NCBI RefSeq assembly: GCF_032884065.1
Contig: NW_027062616.1
Span: 858,488-922,487 of the forward strand
From: Artemia franciscana
Taxonomy: Eukaryota; Arthropoda; Branchiopoda; Anostraca; Artemiidae
DNA: 64,000 nucleotides
Reading direction: 5' to 3'
The notes under the pieces were generated by a model, which saw only the letters and a list, made by a program, of their open reading frames with translations, did not search any database and had not been told where the DNA came from. This document shows, in pieces, positions 57,197 through 64,000 of this stretch (positions within the stretch are counted from its first letter, which is position 1; each line of letters starts with the position of its first letter). The position numbers and the translations under genes are program-made.

Positions 57197-57420
57197 AGTT
57201 ATTTCCAATGAACTGTTTCCCAGATGCAAGTGACGCAACATTCCAATGTCACGAGGGTAGGTATTTTCGAACCCGATGGTTATTACACAATTTAGACTAG
57301 ACTAGTGAATTTATGGATTTTAATTCTTTCAATGCTAGAAAAAATATTTCTAAGAGTAGGTCTAGGTTTTTCCTAGCTTCCAATATGCCATAAGTAGTTA
57401 GGAGTAAGATAATAATTCAT
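57197..57420 (+). repeat. Left inverted repeat of Polinton-like element (copy 2)
   Basis: Reverse-complement partner at 61,830-62,050, with many shared blocks over about 220 bp (for example GCAAGTGACGCAACATTCCA, ACACAATTTAGACTAG, TTCCAATATG.CATAAGTAG). Identity is perhaps 80-85 per cent by eye. Polintons have long terminal inverted repeats, and these flank the Polinton-type genes. The outermost bases and any 6-bp target duplication could not be fixed. Confidence 0.7.
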
Positions 57421-57643
57421 TGTACACAATAAAAAATATACAAATTAAATAAAATATATACAAGAATATGGTTTCCTTGTGAGAAATTCAGGAATGCTGG
57501 AGAAGAACCCTGTAAATAAAAATGATATTAATGATTTGCGCAAATGCAAATGATATTAAGAGAGCTATTTCGGTAAAGGGGGGTTACATTCTATTTGGCA
57601 ATCTTGGTAATTACATTTTAATGGTCGGCAAACAACGGTGTTA

Positions 57644-57851
57644 TCAACAGTTCGTGGTAACGAACTGTAGTAAGGAGCAATAAGTTTTGTACGGTTTTAA
57701 AATGTAGAGTTAAGAGAAAGAGTCAAACTTTAGCGTAAAGAGCGGGGCGTTGAGAAGGAAAAGCCCCTTTCATATACGGAGTAATTTCTGTTCGTTTTAA
57801 GTTTTAATGTCGCTCCTTACTTTCATTTAAAAAACTTGTTTTTTTATTTAA
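57644..57851 (+). mobile_element. Family A miniature copy (copy 2)
   Basis: Counterpart of 13,796-13,995, with one base lost from the left end (TCAACAGTTCG). Confidence 0.8.
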
Positions 57852-57983
57852 TTGAAAACAGGGTTAGACATATTTTGCAATTGTTGGTATTTCTGCATTC
57901 CGATGATCCAATAGGCTATTGGATTTTCCAATCAGAATTGGGAAAATGGGATTTCCCAATATTGCATAATCTGGTGTGAAAGC

Positions 57984-58020
57984 TATAAAAGGCAAGGGTT
58001 TAAAGGTTATTGCATCAGTT
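57984..58020 (+). promoter_or_regulatory. TATA box and TCAGTT initiator (copy 2)
   Basis: TATAAAA at 57,984-57,990, TCAGTT at 58,015-58,020, A of the initiator 33 bases after the first T. The following ATG is at 58,060. Core-promoter geometry is that expected for RNA polymerase II in arthropods. Confidence 0.75.
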
Positions 58021-58059
58021 ACAGTTTTCTTACGATAAGAGAGTTTTCAGTGATTTATT

Positions 58060-58884
58060 ATGGCAAGTGAAAATTTCAACAGTGGAAGTAGTCAGGGTTC
58101 TGGATTTTCAGAACCACCGGAAACAAAGATAAGATTTTCAATCAATGGTAGCAACACACAAACCAGTGTTGACTCACTAATCCAGAAATTTTTAGATGCT
58201 GACGATGATGATCTCTTCTTACAAGTCGATTTATATCAACCGGGTCCTTCTAATCAGTTTGGAGGGGCTCAATTTGAATTGAATGGTAGCGACACAAAAA
58301 CCAGTGTCGACTCGCTAATCCAAAAATTTTTGGATGCTGTCGACGATGATCTCTTCTTACCAGTCGATTTAGATAAACTGGGTCCTTCCAATCAGTATGA
58401 AGGGGCTCACTTTGAATTGAAAGACCATGCCATTCGCAATTACTTAAGATCATATAGCTTTAAATGCAATTTTGCCTTAAAGACTCAAAGATCTGGCGAA
58501 CTAGTCAATATTTTACGCCAAACTATCGGTGGAATAATACGGCAAGTTCAAGAAAAAGAACGTACTAGTGTAAGAGCTCAACTGGCAGTTAATGCAATTT
58601 TTAGCCAGGGAGATGAAGAGGATATGACTGTCCCTTTGCTTTCGTACAAGGAACGTTTTTATAGAGGTGGGGATATAGATACTGAAATTAATAAATGCAT
58701 CACAAAAATCAACGAATCAACAGAGAAGTATACAGAAAATAGAAGCGGATATTATCTTACTGGGATCCAGAGTCTTGACATTCATATTGCGAAATTTTAC
58801 GGATATTTTCACCTTTCTGTCGGCTGGAAAGGACCTCCAGTCCCCCAAGTCCTTGCTAGCAAAAGAGCAATTTTACAGATATAG
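58060..58884 (+). CDS. Polinton/Maverick-like protein-primed DNA polymerase, N-terminal region (partial)
   Basis: Open for 274 codons from a good ATG downstream of the TATA/initiator pair. Residues 1-110 are an acidic low-complexity part with two 46-residue repeats centred on TSVDSLIQKF. From about 115 a globular part follows, with RSGYYLTGIQSLDIHIAKF at about 218 and VLASKRAILQI at the end. The last segments match the conserved stretch preceding the polymerase in Polinton-type PolB proteins (GSGW-x-L..V..L.L.I and a KKAI.NI segment). A stop at 58,882 interrupts; homologous sequence continues in the same frame. The frame is probably pseudogenic as a whole, although this part is intact. It may have no function now. 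Confidence 0.7.
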   Translation: MASENFNSGSSQGSGFSEPPETKIRFSINGSNTQTSVDSLIQKFLDADDDDLFLQVDLYQPGPSNQFGGAQFELNGSDTKTSVDSLIQKFLDAVDDDLFLPVDLDKLGPSNQYEGAHFELKDHAIRNYLRSYSFKCNFALKTQRSGELVNILRQTIGGIIRQVQEKERTSVRAQLAVNAIFSQGDEEDMTVPLLSYKERFYRGGDIDTEINKCITKINESTEKYTENRSGYYLTGIQSLDIHIAKFYGYFHLSVGWKGPPVPQVLASKRAILQI

Positions 58885-59641
58885 TTCGAACAAGGATTGC
58901 AATGTTTCAAATGGCCAGGCTTGGCAGCAGGACATCACGTTTTAAAAGACAATTCCAGTTAGTCTAATTTACTAGAGTTAAATAGGAATGGGCTAGAAGG
59001 AAGTCATAGAAAACCCAGTATTTTTCCAACAGTTACATTTGACTGTTTTGTGGGAAAATGGCCAATCAGAATCAACGATATCTCAAAATGGGAGCAAGAA
59101 AACGCCTCTGCCTCAGTAGGGGTAGGTGTATTATATTATAATGAGCTAGAGAAAGCAATTTGTCCAATTCGTGCCCCATTTAATTTTAACGTAAAATATT
59201 ATACCTATTTATTGTACGGAGAGTCGGAGGATTCCAACTACGCTCATTTTTGGCCTATCGTAAATCTACGCTGTTTTACTATCTTCAGAAATAATTGGCG
59301 TAACTCGATTCTATTGCCCATAATGCCTGTCACCAACAAGGACCAAGGATAAACTAAAAAACCATATCGAAGCCTGTTCTCGTCACGGTTCACAAACAGT
59401 GTCTTTGCCAAAGGGCGAAAAAGCAGTAGCCGAATTGAAGTATTTCTATGATAAAATGCCCTTTCAATTTAGGATTTTCGCATATGTTGAGTCAATCATC
59501 AAAAAAGTTGACGAACCTATTCGAAAAGGAGTAATTTCAAAGCACCAGCCAGCAGCGTACGGACTTGCCGTGAAAATTGGCAGTTTAAAGAAGAAAAGCA
59601 ATCAGTTAACATGTTCAAAATTGAAACACCATTTTGGATGA
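58885..59641 (+). pseudogene. PolB continuation: pre-exonuclease region and Exo I
   Basis: Directly after the stop the frame reads QCFKWPGLAAG, the CF.W..LAA. segment of Polinton-type PolB. The frame 59,050-59,352 has DISKWEQENASASVGVGVLY, then a YYTYLLYGE...YAHFWPIVNL segment, the DI..FE..N..SVNV and HY..I.NL region. In a shifted frame (59,399-59,641) MPFQFRIFAYVESIIKKVDE corresponds to exonuclease motif I (D-x-E). Here the Asp position is Tyr. KHQPAAYGLAV follows. The rest of the exonuclease and the whole polymerase domain are absent: the sequence runs straight into the ATPase. Stops at 58,882 and 59,350 and the frameshift make it non-functional. Confidence 0.72.
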
Positions 59642-60078
59642 TTATTGCTGGCCCATCGACGTCGGGGAAAACTGTTTTCATATCTAAATTAATTCAAGAA
59701 AACAAAAAAGTATTTGAGAAGCCTCCAAGAGAAATTTACTATTGTTATCGATCATGGCAGACAATATATTATGAAATAAAAGAAGAAATTTCATATGTCC
59801 ATTTTATTCAGAACTTCGAGATTCTTGAGAAGCTCAAAGCAAATTCCTTAATGATTTTCTATGACCTTGCAACGCACATGGAAAAGCACTTTGAAAAGTA
59901 GTTGGAATTATGGACATTCGAATCCCATCATATGAACATTTCAGTGATATTAGTATTACACAATCTTTTTCAACAAACAAACAGTATTCGAACAATAAGT
60001 TTAAATACAAATATATTTGTATTATTTCGACAAACACGAGGTCAATCCTCTAAATTTTCCAATAAGTCAAACGTATGA
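59611..60078 (+). pseudogene. Polinton/adintovirus-type packaging ATPase (FtsK/HerA-like), N-terminal to mid part
   Basis: The Walker A P-loop lies in WMIIAGPSTSGKTVFISKLI (about 59,635-59,695), followed by PPREIYYCYRSWQ, the P..I.WCY..WQ block of this family. The Walker B position reads LMIFYDLATHME (hydrophobic strand, one of the two acidic residues replaced by Tyr). After an in-frame TAG at 59,899 the same frame continues to 60,076 with the SHH.NISVI, HNLFQQ and RTISLN blocks that follow Walker B in this ATPase. In the parent elements it drives genome packaging into capsids. Disabled by the stop and by loss of the C-terminus; capsid genes, protease and integrase are not seen. Confidence 0.75.
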
Positions 60079-60314
60079 GAAACGATTTAACTGCAAGTTT
60101 CTGACCGCTAGCTGTGTTGAAACAAGGTTAATTTAAAAATCAAGGAGGCACACTCGTGCCTCTATAAAGAGGCGACACACGACAATGTTAAGCGATCTTC
60201 GGTTCCAGTGGTCGCAGAGGGATGGGGAGGGATGCATTTCGTAGCCCGAGCTCCAACTAAGAAACCTGCAAAATTTCATCCCCCTCCAACTTTTCCTTCA
60301 TGGGGAAAATCTGG
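60079..60314. other. Downstream of the ATPase remnant
   Basis: Includes a 70-bp segment (about 60,068-60,130; AACGATTT..., GACCGCTAGCTG) repeated at 61,640-61,705. No gene. Confidence 0.5.
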
Positions 60315-60762
60315 CCGAAAGTTTCGACCCGTCAACCCCAGCCCCCCTTTAACGTTGTCCGATCGGGCTGAAATTCACAAGTTAAGGTCCCCTAGGGCCC
60401 AGAAGCTTATCCGCGAAATTTCAGCTTGATCCGATAACTCCTTCCCTGTTTTCCAGAAACCACGCATAGCCACTTAAAATTCATTTACTTTTTTTTCCTA
60501 GACGCCTACAGGTCACATCCGACATCGGATCTGGGTGTACGAAGACTCATTCGATGCGGAATTCTCCGAGTAATTTTCCTGGAAAGTTTCGTAGGAAAAT
60601 CTTAACCCCCCGAAAGTTTCGACCCTCCAACCCCCCCCCCTTTTAACGTTGTCCGATCGGGCTGAAATTCACAAGTTAAGGTCCCCTACGGCCCAGGAGC
60701 TTATCCGCGAAATTTCAGCTCGATCCGATAACTCCTTCCCTGTTTTCCAGAAACCACGCATT
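60315..60762 (+). repeat. Pair of 153-bp direct repeats
   Basis: 60,315-60,468 and 60,610-60,762 are nearly identical, from CCGAAAGTTTCGACCC through CGTTGTCCGATCGGGCTGAA to TTTTCCAGAAACCACGCAT. They are separated by 141 bp. GC content is well above the surroundings. Frames 60,208-60,429 and 60,649-60,981 arise from them. Unknown element type. Confidence 0.88.
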
Positions 60763-60852
60763 AGCTATTTAATTAACGGATTTCTCTCCATAAGAGCCCA
60801 TGTTAATTTGAAATTTTTAAAAGTTATTGAGAAGTTATATTTACACACATGC

Positions 60853-60925
60853 AAGTTACTAGCTCAGTTGGTAGAGCGTGAGACTTTTAATCCTCGGGTC
60901 AACGGTTCAAGTCCCTTACGGGCGG
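60853..60925 (+). tRNA. tRNA-Lys(UUU)-like fragment, probably a pseudogene
   Basis: A D-arm (TAGCTCAGTTGGTAGAGCG) with exact stem GCTC/GAGC, an anticodon loop CTTTTAA (UUU at 34-36), and a T-loop TTCAAGT with a mostly paired stem are present at normal spacing, followed by T8. The acceptor stem does not pair (AAGTTAC against ACGGGCG) and the anticodon stem is poor (TGAGA against TCCTC). It is therefore not a convincing functional tRNA: a decayed gene or the head of a SINE. Confidence 0.6.
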
Positions 60926-61169
60926 TTTTTTTTCACAACATCAAAAAAATTTTGATAACACCTGGACAGCTTATCATTTGAGAGATAACAGAATATTAGC
61001 TTCTTATGAGCAAAAGAAACATTTCGGTCATTCTATCTATTTTTTTTTCTATTTTATACAATGATTTAAAAGCGGGGGGAGGGGGGGGGGTTCCTCTCCT
61101 AATTCCTGTACGAGGAGTACAGGAATTATTAAATTACATCCACCATGGATTGTAGAAAAACGTACAGAA
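60926..61169. other. Sequence between tRNA-like fragment and foldback
   Basis: Contains T-rich and G-rich runs and a small palindrome TTCCTGTAC/GTACAGGAA at about 61,103-61,128 whose arms recur in the adjacent foldback (AATTCCTGTACG). Confidence 0.5.
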
Positions 61170-61638
61170 ATAATATGAAAAAAACTTTGTTTTCTTAAAG
61201 AGTTAAAGAGGCTGCGTCCCAAAGTCGAACCTTAAAACGTACAGGAATTAGAAGAGGCAGTGGGGGGGCTGCCGCCCCCCAAACCCCCAGCTTTTAAAGA
61301 CTCTTTTGTACAGGTTTTTCTTGTGGGGGGACTTCATTGTTACTAATTACTAGTTTCGGCGCAATTGTTCTCCTGTCCTCTTGTGTTTAACATTTTTCGA
61401 AGTTATTCCATTATTCATTCATTTCAATTTTTTGTAAATTAAAAGAGGGCCTTTCCGAAGCCAAGAGCGGGGGGTTAGCAAAAAAACAAAAAACCTGTAC
61501 AAAAGAGTCTTTAAAAGCTGGGGGTTTGGGGGGCGGCAGCCCCCCCACTGCCTCTTCTAATTCCTGTACGTTTTAAGGTTCGACTTTGGGACGCAGCCTC
61601 TTTAACTCTTTAAGAAAACGAAGTTTTTTTCATATTAT
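61170..61638. repeat. Foldback with 150-bp inverted arms
   Basis: Arm 61,170-61,319 and arm 61,489-61,638 are reverse complements with one mismatch noticed (61,188-61,190 region) around a 169-base loop. The arms include GGCTGCGTCCCAAAGTCG and a GC-rich centre (GGGGGGGCTGCCGCCCCCC). Near-perfect arms imply recent origin or ongoing gene conversion. It lies inside the Polinton-like inverted repeats, so it is probably a separate inserted element. Confidence 0.93.
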
Positions 61639-61829
61639 AACGTATAAAAAACGATTTAAGCATTGCCCACAAGGTTCGACCGCTAGCTGCGTAGAATCCA
61701 GGTTGTTTTAAAACTGTATCGGGTCATACGTAATTTTTCCATTCTTTTAATTAGGAATACGTGAATAAGAAATAAAAATCAAGAGTAATGTGGGGTGAGG
61801 AAAAATGGGTAGAGAATGGAGGATCATTT

Positions 61830-62050
61830 AGTAATTATACTTCCTACCTACTTATGCCATATTGGAAGCTAGGAAAAGCCTTTGACCTACTGTTAGAAAA
61901 ATTTTTCTAGCATTAAAAGAATTTAAATCCATAAATTTACCAGGCTAGTCTAAATTGTGTAATAACCACCAGGTTCGTAAATACCTACGCTTGCGACATT
62001 GGAATGTTGCGTCACTTGCACCTGGGAGATAGTTCATTGAACATTAACCT
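61830..62050 (-). repeat. Right inverted repeat of Polinton-like element
   Basis: Reverse complement of 57,197-57,420 and 13,337-13,560. Together with the left copy it delimits about 4.85 kb containing PolB and ATPase remnants, far shorter than the 15-20 kb of full Polintons, consistent with large internal deletions. Confidence 0.7.
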
Positions 62051-64000
62051 TGGGGAGGGGGCAGGGCTTGAAAAGCTTATCCTTGTCGTGTGAACTATTG
62101 CAGCCTATAGTACCTCCCGTAAAACCCCCTCCAGACAGTAAAAACCCACCCCCCGTAAATTTTCTTGCAGTCGATTCAGCCTGAAAATTCTGCTGTGTAT
62201 GCTTTCATTTGAAAAAGACTAATTTTCAATCCTTTCCTCGATCACTTCGGACATCCTCACTTTCAGTCAAATTTGTTTCCTGGAATTCCAAATATGCTGA
62301 AAATAGTCCCAGGATAATTCTTCCGGAACCATCATTACTACAACACTGACTCGGCAAAGAGAAAGTAGAACAATTAAAAGAATTTTGAACAGGAATTCTT
62401 TCAAATTGCCCCAGGTAGCATTTCCCATGGAAAATACCACCCCCCCCACTACCAGAAATGTCCCTCTACAAGGAAAATTCTACCAAAGAAACCCGCCCCT
62501 TGCACCAAATCCCCCCCCCCAAAAAAAATGTATATTTCCCCATAACAAATACTATGCGTAAAGATTAGACAAATTTCATAGCTTACAGGCGTCTCCCCGT
62601 GGCTTTTGGGGTGTAGTTTTACTCCCCATAGTAATTATTACTATTTTTTTAGTATTTATGCTGACCAAAATGGCTATTTCAAAATTTTGATCAGTTAACT
62701 TTGGAAAAAAGGGACTAGTAGAATATTGTACAATTTCAAATTGTATTTTATGTTGATATACAATCGGTTTGTCAGAAAAGGCTTTAAATCTAATACATAT
62801 TTAAGATACAAATTGTATATTTTTCCCAACAAAGATACTTAGGGATATGCGTCCGTTTTTCAGCTGTTTCTTCGAGTGATCATAACAGTAATATTTGTTT
62901 TAGGATGTCAAGATCGAGCTCATTCCAGTAAAATCTAAAGATTTAGTCATTTTTAAATAACAAAATGCCACAACAAATTTATAATTTTTTGCCCTTTTTA
63001 CTCCTACAAAACAGTAAATTTGGATTAAAATTTAATACAAATAAGTCCAAACTGTTATCGAAGGTATTTTGAGATATACGATCAGTTTAAAACTATCAAA
63101 CGCTTATATGGAGCATCTAAGTTTCAGGCCACATTAGTGGTTCAGTTGAATATTCATCTTCAAAATTTATGGAATCCATAAGGAAAATAATAAGCCTAAG
63201 CATTTTTTTCTATAAGTAACGAGCGACTCGGGCCAATAACAATCGAAAATAAAAAATGAAGTTTATCCATCAAAAGCTACGGGCCTGAGGAACTTCACCT
63301 TATTTTTGAAAAGGAGGAACCAGCATCAAAATGTCAAGTACATTAATATTCAGTATGTTGGACAGCACAAGTGTAGAAGTTTCAAACTTCTATTTTCTAT
63401 GTAAAATATAGGATTTTGCACTTTTTGCTAGAAGAGATACTGGTTTTTATGTTTTCTTTTCCCCGGGCACAATCGCATCAAACCAAACCTAGAAGATTAG
63501 AATAGGGCTTGAATGATCGAGAATTACAAATTTTAGTGATGTCTGAGAGTAAGGTAAAAGATTGTAGGGTAGCTAGCTCCTAACCCTCTTTTTACACCTA
63601 TAATAACATATCTAAATTTGACGAATTTCATCTTTGGGGAGGACTTGATCCCCTATAGTCCCTGAATAAGGAACTTCAAGTTATGTAGTTTGACCATCGT
63701 TCCCATATAGTATTTCTTATCGCAGAATATACAAAATTTTATCATGGAGAGGGGTGTTTTTGTGGGAAGGGGGATCTTTGGGTGGTATAAGGACCTTCCG
63801 TGGAAACGATTTTTATGACAAGCAGATTAAGAAGAAATTTCAATGGCAAATTTTACACAGAAAACGGGAAAGGATTTCTTGTCAAAATTTGAAAAATTAT
63901 CAGAAAGTCAATCAATAAAAACAAAAGTTTTAAACTTAGACAAACAGAAGCCATTTAAAATATAAGTGGGGCTGCCGCTTTCTCAATCATTGCTCTTTAA
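62051..64000. repeat. Diverged family A fragments (subfamily D) and unassigned sequence
   Basis: 62,450-62,720 matches the family A body in reverse complement (TGGCTATTTCAAAATTTTGATCAG block). 63,205-64,000 is a plus-oriented diverged copy (GTAACGAGCGACTCGGGCCAATAACAATCG, ATCAAAAGCTACGGGCCTGAG, TTTTTGCTAGAAGA blocks). 62,720-63,205 has no assignment. No gene. The frame 62,267-62,449 (minus) is without homology. Confidence 0.65.

Larger units (their letters stand above)
42361..58391. repeat. Large duplicated block, copy 2 (partner 1-14,538)
   Basis: Same-orientation partner of the block at the window start. In copy 2 the left boundary lies inside a longer Penelope-like element (from 38,584), and the right side continues into a longer Polinton-like gene remnant, so copy 2 preserves more of both elements. 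Differences from copy 1 include a 1.7-kb family A insertion (47,197-48,914), expansion of a 21-bp minisatellite (45,303-45,450), a deletion of about 85 bp in the LINE frame near 51,508, and extra tandem modules. Confidence 0.93.

Noticed and set aside
60853-60925. Functional tRNA-Lys gene
   Set aside because: The acceptor stem does not pair and the anticodon stem is largely mismatched.

Overview
This window is eukaryotic, AT-rich, repeat-dominated DNA with almost no host coding sequence. The mix of elements (Penelope-like element with GIY-YIG domain, RTE-type and other LINEs, Helitron helicase, Polinton/Maverick-type genes, tRNA-derived SINE) and a TATA plus TCAGTT initiator promoter point to an arthropod. 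A branchiopod crustacean such as brine shrimp is my guess from overall texture and is not demonstrated. Nearly every open frame longer than 60 codons lies inside a repeat and is not a gene.

Layout. (1) 1-14,538 and 42,361-58,391 are two copies, in the same orientation, of one block of about 14.5-16 kb. In order each holds the 3' part of a Penelope-like element, gene-free sequence, diverged members of a foldback-type repeat, a LINE reverse-transcriptase remnant, an RTE-LINE remnant, a tandem array of about 250-bp modules, and the left part of a Polinton-like element with its promoter. The copies differ by clean insertions and deletions, which makes several of them occupied/empty site pairs. 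(2) 14,538-18,700 is stacked copies of the dominant repeat family. (3) 19,690-21,720 is a 137-bp satellite with a 274-bp dimeric higher-order unit. (4) 22,423-24,783 is a repeat copy carrying a nested element. (5) 24,812-25,272 (minus) is the one convincing host exon, resembling a type II membrane glycosyltransferase. (6) 25,590-29,890 is a decayed Helitron helicase split by repeat insertion. (7) 30,890-34,330 holds LINE endonuclease and reverse-transcriptase remnants, followed by a tRNA-derived SINE. (8) 35,888-38,304 is a repeat copy with an RTE LINE nested in it. (9) 38,584-43,467 is a near-complete Penelope-like element with terminal pLTRs, split by a repeat insertion. (10) 57,197-62,050 is a Polinton-like remnant (N-terminal part of protein-primed PolB plus packaging-type ATPase) between inverted repeats of about 220 bp; it contains a tRNA-Lys-like fragment and a 150-bp-arm foldback. 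(11) 62,050-64,000 holds diverged repeat fragments.

The most notable item is the dominant dispersed family, called family A here: about ten copies of 0.2-1.7 kb. Copies start TCAAACAG, carry a small stem-loop next to GTAAGGAGCGAC at the left end and the inverse arrangement at the right end, contain large internal foldbacks, encode nothing visible, and insert at A|T (or with a 2-bp AT duplication). Three occupied/empty comparisons inside the window support these boundaries. I do not recognise it as a named family. A Helitron/Helentron-like or foldback non-autonomous element is the best guess.
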